64,000 nt of DNA from Oscillospiraceae bacterium (GCA_902775565.1 CACYMP010000002.1:124001-188000); one strand, 5' to 3'. Positions 1 through 9,017 are shown, counted from the stretch's first letter. The notes: generated by a model from the sequence alone, not told the origin. Numbers and translations: made by a program.

Positions 1-98
1 CCCGCCTTAATGCCTCCGACCGAAAAAGGCGACCGTCCGCAGATCAGTCTTGCCTTATCTTCGAGTGGCATTTGGGTGAGAATGAGATCTATGTTCAT
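1..98 (-). CDS. Partial N-terminus, possible glycoside hydrolase family 3 protein
   Basis: A reading frame starts with ATG at 98 and runs off the left edge of the window. Its ATG shares one base with the TGA stop of accDA (TGATG), so it is probably translationally coupled to the fatty-acid operon. About 32 residues are visible, beginning MNIDLILTQMPLEDKARLIC. The 'MPLEDKARLICG' stretch resembles the 'MTLEEKAxLCxG' start of GH3 beta-glucosidases. The family call is an inference from this short match; only the open frame and the coupling are seen directly. Confidence 0.45.
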   Translation of the reverse strand, partial: MNIDLILTQMPLEDKARLICGRSPFSVGGIKA

Positions 99-1795
99 CA
101 GTACCTTCGGTATCTTTCGTACCGCTTCTTAGCGAGTTCCTCTCCGTCAAAGCCCTCGTTGCTTCCGATGAATCCGGAAATGCCCTCTTTGAGCTGAGCA
201 ACAACGGCGTCTATATTATTTTCGCAGAGGTTCTCCGGCTCTGCAATGATCTTGTCGATTATCCTGTTGTCCATCATGTCTTTGGCGGTGAGCTTCATCT
301 CGGATGCCGCTTCGGACGCTCTCTTGGAATCCTTCCAGAGAATGCTCGCATAGCCCTCAGGCGAAAGGATCGCATAGATCGCGTTCTCGAACATCCAGAC
401 CTCGTCAGAGACCGCGAGAGCCAGTGCTCCGCCCGAACCTGCCTCGCTTATGATGATCGAGAGCACGGGCACCTTCAAAGATGACATCTCATAGAGGTTT
501 CTGGCGATGGCTTCACCCTGTCCACGCTCCTCGGCCTCTAATCCGCAGTATGCTCCCGGAGTATCGACAAAGCAGATGACCGGTCTTCCGAACTTCTCCG
601 CCTGTCTCATAAGTCTTAACGCCTTGCGGTATCCGTCAGGTGACGGCATGCCGAAATTGCGTTCGATGTTCTCTTTTGTATCGTGTCCCTTGGACTCGGC
701 GATAACAGTGACGGCCTTGCCCGCAAACGTAGCGATTCCGCCCATTATGGCCTTGTCGTCCTTGACGAATCTGTCGCCATGGAATTCCATGAAATCAGGG
801 AAAAGCTGTCTTATATAATCCTCCGCAACGGGTCTGTCCTTGCCGCGGGAGATCATGACCTTATCCCACGGAGTGAGCTTTCCGCTGCTCTTGGGAAGCT
901 TTATCTTCGCATTCTTTCCGGGCTTGAAATCTTTCTTGTCCTCATGGAACGCCAGGATGTCGGTCAGGTAATCCTTCATGTCGGTCCTGGTTACGATGTC
1001 GTCCACAAAGCCGTGATCACGCAGGAATTCCGCGCGCTGGAAGCCTTCAGGGAGCTTCTGGCCTATCGTCTGCTCAATGACTCTCGGACCCGCGAAACCG
1101 ATGAGGGCACCGGGTTCCGCAAGGATAATGTCACCCAGCATCGCAAAGCTTGCGGTAACGCCTCCTGTTGTCGGATCAGTAAGTACGGTCACGTAAAGAA
1201 GACCAGCATCAGAATGCCTCTTAATGGCCGCAGACGTCTTCGCCATCTGCATGAGGGAGATTATGCCCTCCTGCATTCTCGCGCCGCCTGAGGCGGTGTA
1301 TATGATGACAGGAAGCCTGTCTTCGGTCGCACGTTCGAACATCCTCGTTATCTTTTCGCCCACGACGCTTCCCATCGAAGCCATCATAAAACGGCAGTCC
1401 ATCACGCCGAGGCATGCCGGATGTCCGTTGATGAGGCCTTTTCCCGTTACTACCGCCTCATCAAGAGAAGTCTTGTCGCGGAGCTTCGCGAGCTTGTCCT
1501 CATAGCCCGGAGTCCCGAGCGGATTGGATTCCACGATGTCCGGATCCCATTCCTCGAATGTGCCGTCGTCCAAGATACTGTCGATCCTCGTAGCCGCAAA
1601 CATGCGGAAATAGTTGCCGCATTTCGGGCATACGAAAAGATTTCTCTTGAGCTCCTCAGAGAAGATAGTTTCTCCGCACTTGGTGCATTTATGGAAAAGT
1701 CCCTGCGGGGTCTGGGGCCCGTTATCCTCGTTTTTCGGGGTGTCGGAGCCGCCTTGCGCAGACTGGGTCTTCTTGAATAAATAACGTAGTTCCAT
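98..1795 (-). CDS. accDA: Acetyl-CoA carboxylase carboxyltransferase, fused beta-alpha subunits (AccD-AccA)
   Basis: Transfers the carboxyl group from carboxybiotin on AccB to acetyl-CoA, giving malonyl-CoA for fatty-acid synthesis. The 565-residue protein joins two normally separate subunits. Residues about 30-290 are AccD, with a zinc ribbon (Cys37, Cys40, Cys56, Cys59) and the crotonase-like core. After a lysine-rich linker, residues about 310-565 are AccA, including the 'GSGGALALAV' oxyanion-loop region. The length matches the sum of the two subunits and the frame is continuous through the junction, so this is a true fusion and not a sequencing join. It lies 16 bp downstream of accC as the last complete gene of the fab-acc operon. 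Confidence 0.95.
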   Translation of the reverse strand: MELRYLFKKTQSAQGGSDTPKNEDNGPQTPQGLFHKCTKCGETIFSEELKRNLFVCPKCGNYFRMFAATRIDSILDDGTFEEWDPDIVESNPLGTPGYEDKLAKLRDKTSLDEAVVTGKGLINGHPACLGVMDCRFMMASMGSVVGEKITRMFERATEDRLPVIIYTASGGARMQEGIISLMQMAKTSAAIKRHSDAGLLYVTVLTDPTTGGVTASFAMLGDIILAEPGALIGFAGPRVIEQTIGQKLPEGFQRAEFLRDHGFVDDIVTRTDMKDYLTDILAFHEDKKDFKPGKNAKIKLPKSSGKLTPWDKVMISRGKDRPVAEDYIRQLFPDFMEFHGDRFVKDDKAIMGGIATFAGKAVTVIAESKGHDTKENIERNFGMPSPDGYRKALRLMRQAEKFGRPVICFVDTPGAYCGLEAEERGQGEAIARNLYEMSSLKVPVLSIIISEAGSGGALALAVSDEVWMFENAIYAILSPEGYASILWKDSKRASEAASEMKLTAKDMMDNRIIDKIIAEPENLCENNIDAVVAQLKEGISGFIGSNEGFDGEELAKKRYERYRRY

Positions 1796-1811
1796 TACCT
1801 GATTCCGGTCC

Positions 1812-3155
1812 TTACTTTCTGGAGAACTTATCGATAAAATCGATGTCCGTGTTACCGCTTATAAATTCAGGGCTCGTGATGATGCCGTACTGATAGTCGA
1901 TGTTTGTCTTGATGCCCGTGATTATCACTTCGCCGAGAGCCGACTGTGCCTTCTTGATGGCCTCTTCCCTCGTGGGTGCCCATACGGAAAGCTTTGCGAG
2001 CATCGAATCGTAGTAGGGCGGGATCTCAAGACCGCTATAGACAGCCGAATCGATCCTGACTCCCTGGCCGCCCGGAAGGTAAGCAAGCTCGATCTTGCCG
2101 GGACACGGTCTGAACTTGTGCTCGGCGTCCTCGGCGTTGATCCTGACCTCGATGGAGTGGCCTTTGATCTTAATGTCATCCTGTGTGAAACCGAGCTTCT
2201 CGCCTGACGCGATCTTTATCTGCTCCTTGATGAGATCGATGCCCGTGACCCATTCGGTTATCGGGTGCTCGACCTGGATCCTCGTGTTCATTTCCATGAA
2301 ATAGAAATTGCCGGACGGTTCGAGCAGGAACTCCACGGTGCCCGCGTTCTCGTAATTTACAGCCTTTGCGGCTTTTACGGCAGCCTCGCAGATAGCCCTT
2401 CTCTTCTCTTCTGAAAGAGTCTCGCAGGGGGTCTCTTCGATAAGCTTCTGGTGGTTTCTCTGGATCGAGCAGTCACGCTCGCCTAAAGATACGACATTAC
2501 CGAACTTGTCGGCCAGTATCTGTACCTCGATGTGCTTCGGATGCTCTACATAGTGCTCTATGTACATCGATCCGTCTCCGAAAGCGTTTACCGCTTCCTG
2601 CTGCGCAGTTTGGAATGCCTGCGTGAAAACGTCTTTCGACCTGGCAACTCTCATGCCTTTTCCGCCGCCGCCCAACGCCGCCTTGATCATGACGGGATAT
2701 GTGGCGATTTCGGCAAGCCTCAGTCCGTCCTCGACGGTCCTTGCAGCCTCAGCACTTCCGGGTATCGTAGGAACGCCTGCATCCATCATGGTCTTCTTTG
2801 CCTGGGCCTTGTTGCCCGAAGCGGCGATCATCTCTGAAGAAGGACCGATGAACGTGATGTTGCAGCGCTCGCAGATCCTTGCAAACCTCGAATCCTCAGA
2901 TAAGAATCCGAAGCCCGGATGGATCGCGTCCGCACCCGATGTCATCGTAGCGCTGATGATGCGGTTGATATTCAGATAGCTCTCTGATGAGGGGGCGGGA
3001 CCTATACATATCGTCTGGTCCGCAAGCATTGCGTGGAGGGCATTTCTGTCAGCCTCGGAGCATACCGCGACCGTCTCGATGCCCATCTCACGGCACGCTC
3101 TTATGATGCGGACCGCAATCTCGCCTCTGTTTGCTATCAGGACTTTCTTTATCAT
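1812..3155 (-). CDS. accC: Biotin carboxylase subunit of acetyl-CoA carboxylase
   Basis: ATP-dependent carboxylation of the biotin on AccB. The 447-residue protein is the usual length for AccC. It opens with the typical 'KVLIANRGEIAVRIIRACRE' stretch. The ATP-grasp glycine-rich loop 'GGGGKGMR' is near residue 165, and 'MEMNTRIQVEHP' near residue 290 carries metal-binding Glu and catalytic Arg/Gln residues. It sits between fabZ (12 bp upstream) and accDA, so the carboxylase genes accB, accC and accDA lie in one transcript, interrupted only by fabZ. No unusual features are seen. Confidence 0.97.
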   Translation of the reverse strand: MIKKVLIANRGEIAVRIIRACREMGIETVAVCSEADRNALHAMLADQTICIGPAPSSESYLNINRIISATMTSGADAIHPGFGFLSEDSRFARICERCNITFIGPSSEMIAASGNKAQAKKTMMDAGVPTIPGSAEAARTVEDGLRLAEIATYPVMIKAALGGGGKGMRVARSKDVFTQAFQTAQQEAVNAFGDGSMYIEHYVEHPKHIEVQILADKFGNVVSLGERDCSIQRNHQKLIEETPCETLSEEKRRAICEAAVKAAKAVNYENAGTVEFLLEPSGNFYFMEMNTRIQVEHPITEWVTGIDLIKEQIKIASGEKLGFTQDDIKIKGHSIEVRINAEDAEHKFRPCPGKIELAYLPGGQGVRIDSAVYSGLEIPPYYDSMLAKLSVWAPTREEAIKKAQSALGEVIITGIKTNIDYQYGIITSPEFISGNTDIDFIDKFSRK

Positions 3156-3167
3156 AATCTTGCCTTA

Positions 3168-3617
3168 TCAGACTTCTGCGCCCTTGGGAAGGATCGCGAA
3201 TTTGAGAGTAGCCTTGACTACGACGTTGCCGTTTACGGTTGCTACTGCCTCGCCGATACCGAATGTGTTCTTCATTGCGGTGATCCTTGTCTCAAGTCTT
3301 ACCTGGTCACCCGGAACGACTGAGCCCTTGAACTTACACTTGTCAACGCCTGCGAAAAGAGCGATCCTGCCCTTGAACTCCTCCTTGGAAAGGATGCTGA
3401 CAGCACCGGTCTGTGCAAGAGCTTCAACTGTGATGACGCCCGGAACAATCGGGTATTCAGGGAAGTGTCCTCTGAAGAAATATTCGTCATATGTGAAATT
3501 CTTATAAGCGATGGCATATTCGCCGGGTACGAAATCCTCAACCCTGTCGATAAGAAGGAAGGGATGTCTGTGCGGAATGATCTTCATGATGCCTGTTGTG
3601 TCGAGTGAATTAGCCAT
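3168..3617 (-). CDS. fabZ: 3-hydroxyacyl-[acyl-carrier-protein] dehydratase FabZ
   Basis: Dehydrates 3-hydroxyacyl-ACP to trans-2-enoyl-ACP in the elongation cycle. The 149-residue hot-dog-fold protein has the catalytic His in 'PHRHPFLLIDR' (about residues 16-26) and the catalytic Glu in 'PGVITVEALAQ' on the central helix. The AAAGGAG ribosome site lies 8 bases before the ATG. The gene is between accB and accC, an order common in Clostridia. No fabA or fabM-type isomerase is seen in the window, so how unsaturated chains are made is not apparent here. Confidence 0.96.
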   Translation of the reverse strand: MANSLDTTGIMKIIPHRHPFLLIDRVEDFVPGEYAIAYKNFTYDEYFFRGHFPEYPIVPGVITVEALAQTGAVSILSKEEFKGRIALFAGVDKCKFKGSVVPGDQVRLETRITAMKNTFGIGEAVATVNGNVVVKATLKFAILPKGAEV

Positions 3618-3635
3618 GGGGTCTTCTCCTTTGTA

Positions 3636-4142
3636 TTAGCTTAATCTGAAAAGCGGCTGACCGTATTCAACGGGCGAACCGTTAGTTGCCATTATCTCAG
3701 TGATCGTGCCGTCACAATCCGACTCGATCTCGTTCATCATCTTCATTGCCTCAACGATGGCAAGTACCTGTCCCTTCTTGACGCGGTCGCCGATCTTTAC
3801 GAAAGGCTTTGCGTCAGCTGCGGGAGCCGCATAGAAAGTGCCTACGAGAGGTGACTTGATGATGAATGCGTCTTCATCTTCATCTTCCTCGGAATCGCCG
3901 CTGGAAGCGTCTGCTGCCAGTGACATAGCCTTGTTGAGATCAGCCATGGAGACTCCGGAGAAAGCTCCGGCTCCCGCTGCGTTTGCGGCAGAAGTCAGTA
4001 TCCCGCTCCTTCCTGTGTGAAGGGTGATCGAGAACTCGCCTTCCTTGTAATCGAAGCTGTCGATGTTCGATTCGGATACCGCTTTGATAAGGGCGGTCAT
4101 CTCCTCGAGTGAAAGACCCGTGCGTGAATTCTTGTCTGCCAT
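3636..4142 (-). CDS. accB: Biotin carboxyl carrier protein of acetyl-CoA carboxylase
   Basis: Carries biotin between AccC and the AccDA carboxyltransferase. The 168-residue protein has an N-terminal helical segment, an Ala/Gly-rich and then acidic linker (about residues 50-92, with 'DSEEDEDED'), and a C-terminal biotinyl domain of about 75 residues. The biotinylation motif is 'EAMKMMNEIE' with target Lys134. A GGGAGG ribosome site precedes the ATG. It lies 19 bp after fabF. The acidic linker is a little unusual for AccB, whose linkers are more often Pro/Ala-rich. Confidence 0.96.
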   Translation of the reverse strand: MADKNSRTGLSLEEMTALIKAVSESNIDSFDYKEGEFSITLHTGRSGILTSAANAAGAGAFSGVSMADLNKAMSLAADASSGDSEEDEDEDAFIIKSPLVGTFYAAPAADAKPFVKIGDRVKKGQVLAIVEAMKMMNEIESDCDGTITEIMATNGSPVEYGQPLFRLS

Positions 4143-4161
4143 TTGGTCCGTCCTCCCTTAC

Positions 4162-5391
4162 TTAAACAAATTTTTTAACGATGATGGAAGCGTTGTGTCC
4201 GCCGAATCCGAGATTGTTCGTCATTGCATATGTGATGTTGCGGTTCTTGGGTTCATTGAATGTGTAATCGAGATCCATCTCGCCCTCTGTTTCCTTGGAG
4301 CCCGCGGTAACGTGAACGTATCCGTCCTGAATGGCCTTTACGCATGTGATGAGCTCAACGCCGCCTGCACCGCCCAGCACGTGTCCGATCATGGACTTTG
4401 TGGAGTTGATGGAGATGTTCCTGATATCTTCCTTGAACGCATACTTCATAGCGCGCGTCTCGAAAAGGTCATTGTGGTGTGTTGATGTTCCGTGAGCATT
4501 GATGTAGTCGATGTCGGAAGGCTTGATGCCTGCTTCCTTCATAGCGATGATCATTGCTTCACCTGCACCTGAACCGTCCTCAGCAGGTGATGTGATGTGG
4601 AAAGCGTCGCATGTTGCGCCGTAGCCTACGATCTCGGCAAGGATGTTTGCGCCTCTTGCCTGAGCATGCTCAAGGCTTTCAAGAACGAGAACACCTGATC
4701 CTTCACCGATAACAAAGCCGTCTCTGTCCTTGTCGAACGGTCTTGATGCCGTCTCGGGATCTTCGTTTGTCGAAAGGGCTGTAAGAGCCGCAAATCCCTG
4801 AACGCCTGTCTTGCAGACAGCTGCTTCGCACCCGCCCGTGACCATGACGTCCGCATCACCATACTTAACTGCCTTGAAAGCATCGCCTATTGAGTGAGCG
4901 CCTGTCGCGCATGCTGTGATGACGCATGTGTTGATGCCCTTCATTCCGTACATGATGGCGATGTTGGCGGATGCCATGTTCGCAATCATCATCGGGATGT
5001 ACATCGGAGCGATCTTGCCCGACTTCTCATATCTTACCTGCTCTCTCTCGTGAGCCTGCATCGATCCGATGCCGGAGCTGACGATAACGCCTACCCTGTA
5101 GGGATCCTCGTTCTCCATCTTGAGACCGGACTGCTCGATAGCTTCCTTAGCGGCAGCGACAGCGAAATGTGCAAAAGGCTCCATACGCTTCATCGTCTTG
5201 AAGTCCATGTAGTTCTGAGGATCGAAATCCTTGACTTCGCATGCGAGCTTGACCTTTGAGTTGCTCGTATCGAACTTGGTAATCGGGGCGGTTGCTGCCT
5301 TACCCTTTTTGAGACCTTCCCAGAAAGCCTCAACTGTGTTTCCGAGGGGTGTGATCGCACCCATTCCGGTTACTACGACTCTGTTTGCCAT
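4162..5391 (-). CDS. fabF: Beta-ketoacyl-ACP synthase II FabF
   Basis: Condensing enzyme that elongates acyl-ACP with malonyl-ACP. The 409-residue length is standard for FabF. The Cys-His-His triad is visible: nucleophilic Cys in 'VITACATGAHSIG' (about residue 164), His in 'NAHGTSTHHND' (about 301) and His in 'KSMIGHVLGGAGG' (about 338). A GGGAG ribosome site precedes the ATG, and the gene follows fabG by 18 bp. It is the only KAS I/II enzyme in the window, so it probably performs all elongation condensations after FabH. Confidence 0.97.
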   Translation of the reverse strand: MANRVVVTGMGAITPLGNTVEAFWEGLKKGKAATAPITKFDTSNSKVKLACEVKDFDPQNYMDFKTMKRMEPFAHFAVAAAKEAIEQSGLKMENEDPYRVGVIVSSGIGSMQAHEREQVRYEKSGKIAPMYIPMMIANMASANIAIMYGMKGINTCVITACATGAHSIGDAFKAVKYGDADVMVTGGCEAAVCKTGVQGFAALTALSTNEDPETASRPFDKDRDGFVIGEGSGVLVLESLEHAQARGANILAEIVGYGATCDAFHITSPAEDGSGAGEAMIIAMKEAGIKPSDIDYINAHGTSTHHNDLFETRAMKYAFKEDIRNISINSTKSMIGHVLGGAGGVELITCVKAIQDGYVHVTAGSKETEGEMDLDYTFNEPKNRNITYAMTNNLGFGGHNASIIVKKFV

Positions 5392-5409
5392 TTGCTTATT
5401 CTCCCTTTA

Positions 5410-6156
5410 TTACATGTGCATTCCGCCGTCGACGGAGAGGACCTGTCCTGTGATGTATGAAGCATCCTCGGAGCACAGGAAATTAACTGCGTTAGCGATA
5501 TCCTCAGGCTGTCCGTATCTCTTGAGCGGGATCAGCTCGAAAATAGCTTCCTTCTGCTTGTCGGTAAGAACTGCAGTCATGGGTGTCTCGACATATCCCG
5601 GAGCGATAGCATTGAAAGTGATGTTCCTTGAAGCGAACTCCCTTGCGCAGGACTTCGTGATACCGATGACGCCTGCCTTTGATGCGGAGTAATTTACCTG
5701 ACCTGCCTGTCCCTCGATGCCTACGATGGAGGAAATGCTTACGACTCTTCCCTCCCTCTTCTTCATCATGATGGGAGAAACGTGCTTGATAAAGTTAAAT
5801 GTACCCTTGAGGTTTACGTTGATGACAGCATCAAAGTTCTCCTCGGGCATCTTGATGAGGAGACCGTCTCTTGTGATTCCTGCGTTGTTGACGAGGATGT
5901 AGATGCCTCCGAAATCGTCGTTGATCTGCTTGACGGTTGCTTCTACCGCTGCGAAATCAGCAACGTTGCACTGATATGCCTTAGCGTCAACGCCGAGTGC
6001 CTTAACCTCATCTTCTGCAGCCTTGCTGTTTTCGAGAGGGCATGCATCAACGATAGCGATGTTGTATCCGCTCTTTGCAAGCTTAAGTGCGATGGCCTTT
6101 CCGATGCCTCTGGAAGCGCCTGTTACGATTGCTGTTTTTCTTGTATTCTCTGACAT
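5410..6156 (-). CDS. fabG: 3-oxoacyl-[acyl-carrier-protein] reductase FabG
   Basis: NAD(P)H-dependent reduction of 3-oxoacyl-ACP. The 248-residue short-chain dehydrogenase has 'TGASRGIGKAIA' for cofactor binding (about residues 12-23), 'NNAG' near 90, and the catalytic Ser...Tyr-x3-Lys set in 'VSISSIVG' and 'NYSASKAG' (about 140-160). Strong AGGAGG ribosome site before the ATG. It lies 16 bp after fabD within the fatty-acid operon, which favours FabG over the many other SDR enzymes. Confidence 0.96.
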   Translation of the reverse strand: MSENTRKTAIVTGASRGIGKAIALKLAKSGYNIAIVDACPLENSKAAEDEVKALGVDAKAYQCNVADFAAVEATVKQINDDFGGIYILVNNAGITRDGLLIKMPEENFDAVINVNLKGTFNFIKHVSPIMMKKREGRVVSISSIVGIEGQAGQVNYSASKAGVIGITKSCAREFASRNITFNAIAPGYVETPMTAVLTDKQKEAIFELIPLKRYGQPEDIANAVNFLCSEDASYITGQVLSVDGGMHM

Positions 6157-6172
6157 AATTCTCCTCCTGATA

Positions 6173-7090
6173 TCAGCCGATTTTCTCGAGCAATTTATCT
6201 ATGTCTTCAGGTGTTGATACACCGATTACTTTTATCTGCGGAACGGTCTTTCTGACAAAGCCCGCGATCGTTCTTCCGGGACCGACCTCAACTATCGTAT
6301 CGACTCCCATCTTCTCGAGCTCACGGAGTGTCTGCTCCCACATAACGGGGCTTGATACCTGTGATTCGAGAAGGCCTTTGATCTGCGTTTTGTCAGTAAT
6401 GACAGAAGCATTTACGTTTGCGATGTAAGGGATCTTGAGATCGCCCAATTCAACGCTCTCGAGTTCCTTGCCGAGCTTTTCGCCGGCGCCCTTAAGGAGC
6501 GGCGAATGGAAAGGTCCGGATACGTTGAGTTCTACGACCTTGAGCGCGCCTGCCTCGGTGCACTTGGGCATTGCCTCTGCGACGGATTCCTTCTTTCCCG
6601 TGATGACGATCTGGCCGGGGCAGTTGAAGTTCGCGGGCCATACGCCGTCGATCTTGCTTGTGATGCCTTCGACCGTCTCTTTATCGAGACCGATGACTGC
6701 CGCCATCGAGCCTTCGCCTGCGGGAACCGCGGAAGACATGAGCCTTCCCCTGATCCTCGTGAGCCTGACCGCGTCCTCAAAGCTGAGAGCGCCTGCAGCA
6801 TAAAGGCTGCAGTATTCGCCCAGTGAAAGACCTGCGGTGACTTCAGGCTTAACGCCTGCCTTAAGAAGAGCATTCGTGATGATGCAGCATGCGGTAACCA
6901 GTGCAGGCTGCGTGAATTCCGTGATGTTGATATCGTCATTCTCCTCGAAAAGGAGTTTCGCCATATCGATATCAGCGGCTTCGGATGCCTTTACGAGCAT
7001 AGCGGCAGCATCGGGGCTTGCCTCTACAAAGCCCTGTGCCATACCTATCTGCTGAACACCCTGACCCGGGTAACAAAAAGCTATCTTCAT
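6173..7090 (-). CDS. fabD: Malonyl-CoA:ACP transacylase FabD
   Basis: Moves the malonyl group from CoA to acyl carrier protein. The 305-residue protein shows 'FCYPGQGVQQIGMA' at the start, the serine nucleophile in 'GLSLGEYCS' (about residue 90), and the catalytic His in 'VSGPFHSPLL' (about 200). Its ATG shares one base with the TAA stop of fabK (TAATG), so it is translationally coupled. Its substrate, acyl carrier protein, is not encoded anywhere in this operon. Confidence 0.96.
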   Translation of the reverse strand: MKIAFCYPGQGVQQIGMAQGFVEASPDAAAMLVKASEAADIDMAKLLFEENDDINITEFTQPALVTACCIITNALLKAGVKPEVTAGLSLGEYCSLYAAGALSFEDAVRLTRIRGRLMSSAVPAGEGSMAAVIGLDKETVEGITSKIDGVWPANFNCPGQIVITGKKESVAEAMPKCTEAGALKVVELNVSGPFHSPLLKGAGEKLGKELESVELGDLKIPYIANVNASVITDKTQIKGLLESQVSSPVMWEQTLRELEKMGVDTIVEVGPGRTIAGFVRKTVPQIKVIGVSTPEDIDKLLEKIG

Positions 7091-8022
7091 TATGCTTCCA
7101 GCTTTCTTCCGAGGAGCTTGTCAGCTTCTTCGAACATTGATTCGATGATGACCTTTGCAGGTCTGACTTCCTTGATGAGGCCGGCAATCTGTCCGGCCAT
7201 GAAAGTGCCCTGCTTTGTATCGCCTTCGACAACAGCCTTGCGCAGACTTCCGACTGTAAGTCCCTCAAGCTCTTCGAAGGTTACGCCGCTCTGCTCCATC
7301 TCAAGATACTTGTTGGAAAGAGCGTTTCTGATCTGTCTTACGGGGTGGCCGTAGGATCTTCCGGTAACTCTTGTGGAGTTGTCCTTTGCCTTGATGACCA
7401 TATCCTTGTAGTTCTGGTGAACGTTGACCTCGTCGCAAGCGCAGAAAACGGTTCCGCACTGAACACCTTCAGCTCCGAGCATGAAAGCCGCTGCAACGCC
7501 TCTGCCGTCTGCGATACCGCCTGCAGCGATAACGGGGATGGATACCGCGTCGACTACCTGGGGAACGAGCGTCATTGTCGTAGCTTCACCGATGTGTCCG
7601 CCGGACTCGGTGCCCTCAGCGATGACAGCGTCAGCACCGCACTGCTCCATTCTCTTTGCAAGAGCAACGCCTGCGGTAACAGGGATAACGATGATTCCTG
7701 CTTCCTTCCACATTTCCATATATTTTTCGGGTGAACCTGCACCTGTGGTAACTACCTTTACCTTCTCCTCGGCGATGACCTTTGCGATCTCGGGTGCCCT
7801 GGGATTCATGAGCATGAGGTTTACACCGAACGGCTTGTCAGTAGCCTCACGGCAGAGCTTGATCTGCTCTCTGAGCCAGTTCTCGTCTGCGCCGCCGACA
7901 CCGATGATGCCGAGTCCGCCTGCGTTGCTTACAGCTGCAGCGATGTGCCAGTCAGCGACCCAGGCCATACCGCCCTGGAAGATAGGATATTTGATTCCGA
8001 TAAGATCTGTGATTCTGGTCAT
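7090..8022 (-). CDS. fabK: Enoyl-ACP reductase II (FMN-dependent) FabK
   Basis: FMN- and NAD(P)H-dependent reduction of trans-2-enoyl-ACP, the last step of each elongation cycle. The protein belongs to the nitronate monooxygenase/FabK TIM-barrel family: 'KYPIFQGGMAWVAD' at the N-terminus, 'EGTESGGHIGE' in the middle, and the FMN-phosphate site 'AAGGIADGRGVAAAFMLGAEGV'-like stretch near residue 180. I place the start at ATG 8022 because AAGGAG lies 8 bases upstream; the frame is open to 8046 but only from a TTG without a ribosome site. FabK is known to be insensitive to triclosan, and no FabI is present here. Confidence 0.94.
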   Translation of the reverse strand: MTRITDLIGIKYPIFQGGMAWVADWHIAAAVSNAGGLGIIGVGGADENWLREQIKLCREATDKPFGVNLMLMNPRAPEIAKVIAEEKVKVVTTGAGSPEKYMEMWKEAGIIVIPVTAGVALAKRMEQCGADAVIAEGTESGGHIGEATTMTLVPQVVDAVSIPVIAAGGIADGRGVAAAFMLGAEGVQCGTVFCACDEVNVHQNYKDMVIKAKDNSTRVTGRSYGHPVRQIRNALSNKYLEMEQSGVTFEELEGLTVGSLRKAVVEGDTKQGTFMAGQIAGLIKEVRPAKVIIESMFEEADKLLGRKLEA

Positions 8023-8042
8023 TGTTATTCTCCTTTTCAAGA

Positions 8043-9017
8043 TCAATATTCAATGTAGTTGGCATCCCAGGTGAGGCCGCCTCCGAAGCTTGCCAAAACA
8101 AGCTTCATGCCCTTCTTGAGCTGCCCGTTATCCTTCATCTCTTTGAGGAGCACCGGAATGCTCGCAGAAGATGTGTTTCCTGTTCTCATTATGTTCATCG
8201 GGAACTTTTCGAGGCCCACCTTGAGCTTCTTTGAAGTCGCCTCAATGATCCTTGCGTTTGCCTGATGGAGCACGAACCAGTCGATGTCCTCAAGCTCGAA
8301 ATCATATTTCGCGGCAAGATCCCTTATGATCTTCGGAACCTCGGTTACCGCAAACTTAAAGACTTCCCTGCCGTCCATGTTGAACTTGGTAAGTTCCTTA
8401 AAGCCTTCCTCGTTCACGCGTGCGGGCTGCATTGCGTTATCGCAGTGCAGGCAGGCCTTCCTGCGGCCCGAAGACCTCATGATGAACTGGTTGGGCTTGC
8501 CTTCCTCGGCTCTGAGGATCGCAGCACCCGCGCCGTCACCGAAAAGGATGCACTGACCTCTGTCTTCCCAGTTAACGAAGTTGGATGTGCACTCAACGCC
8601 TGCAACAAGCGCAAGCTTTGAGCTGCCGGACTCGATGAATCCCTGTGCCGCATTAAATGCAGCGATCCAGCCGGGGCATGCGGAGTTAACGTCGAACGTT
8701 CCGCATTCCTCGCTGCAGCCGAGCGCTTCATGAATAACGCAGGAAAGCGTCGGAAACATAAGATCCGACGTCGTTGATGCTGTTATTATGAGGTCTATTT
8801 CCTTAGGGTCGATCCCCGCATCCTCAACAGCCTGAAGCGCTGCCTTGACTACCATCTGGGAGGGCTTGTCGGTCAGGGGATCAGAGATCCTTCTTTCCTT
8901 GATACCCGTTCTCTCGGTTATCCACTCGTCATTTGTCTCCACCATCTTGGAGAGGTCGTCGTTGGTCAGGACCTTCTCAGGCAGATATGCACCTAAACCG
9001 ATTATTTTTCCGGTCAT
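8043..9017 (-). CDS. fabH: Beta-ketoacyl-ACP synthase III FabH
   Basis: Starts fatty-acid synthesis by condensing an acyl-CoA primer with malonyl-ACP. The 324-residue protein has the Cys-His-Asn triad: Cys in 'DVNSACPGWIAA' (about residue 112), His in 'FVLHQANARI' (about 247) and Asn in 'GNTSSASIP' (about 277). GGAAGG precedes the ATG. It is the first gene of the operon and follows directly from the strong promoter and dyad at 9042-9098. The usual next gene in many Firmicutes, acpP, is absent between fabH and fabK. Confidence 0.97.
   Translation of the reverse strand: MTGKIIGLGAYLPEKVLTNDDLSKMVETNDEWITERTGIKERRISDPLTDKPSQMVVKAALQAVEDAGIDPKEIDLIITASTTSDLMFPTLSCVIHEALGCSEECGTFDVNSACPGWIAAFNAAQGFIESGSSKLALVAGVECTSNFVNWEDRGQCILFGDGAGAAILRAEEGKPNQFIMRSSGRRKACLHCDNAMQPARVNEEGFKELTKFNMDGREVFKFAVTEVPKIIRDLAAKYDFELEDIDWFVLHQANARIIEATSKKLKVGLEKFPMNIMRTGNTSSASIPVLLKEMKDNGQLKKGMKLVLASFGGGLTWDANYIEY

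Noticed and set aside
98..1795. AccD-AccA junction as a frameshift or assembly artefact
   Set aside because: The frame is continuous through a plausible Lys-rich linker, both halves are full length, and there is no internal ribosome site or start that would suggest two genes.
1..9017. Plus-strand open frames within the fatty-acid genes
   Set aside because: They are antisense shadows of high-scoring conserved genes, lack ribosome sites and show no domain signatures.
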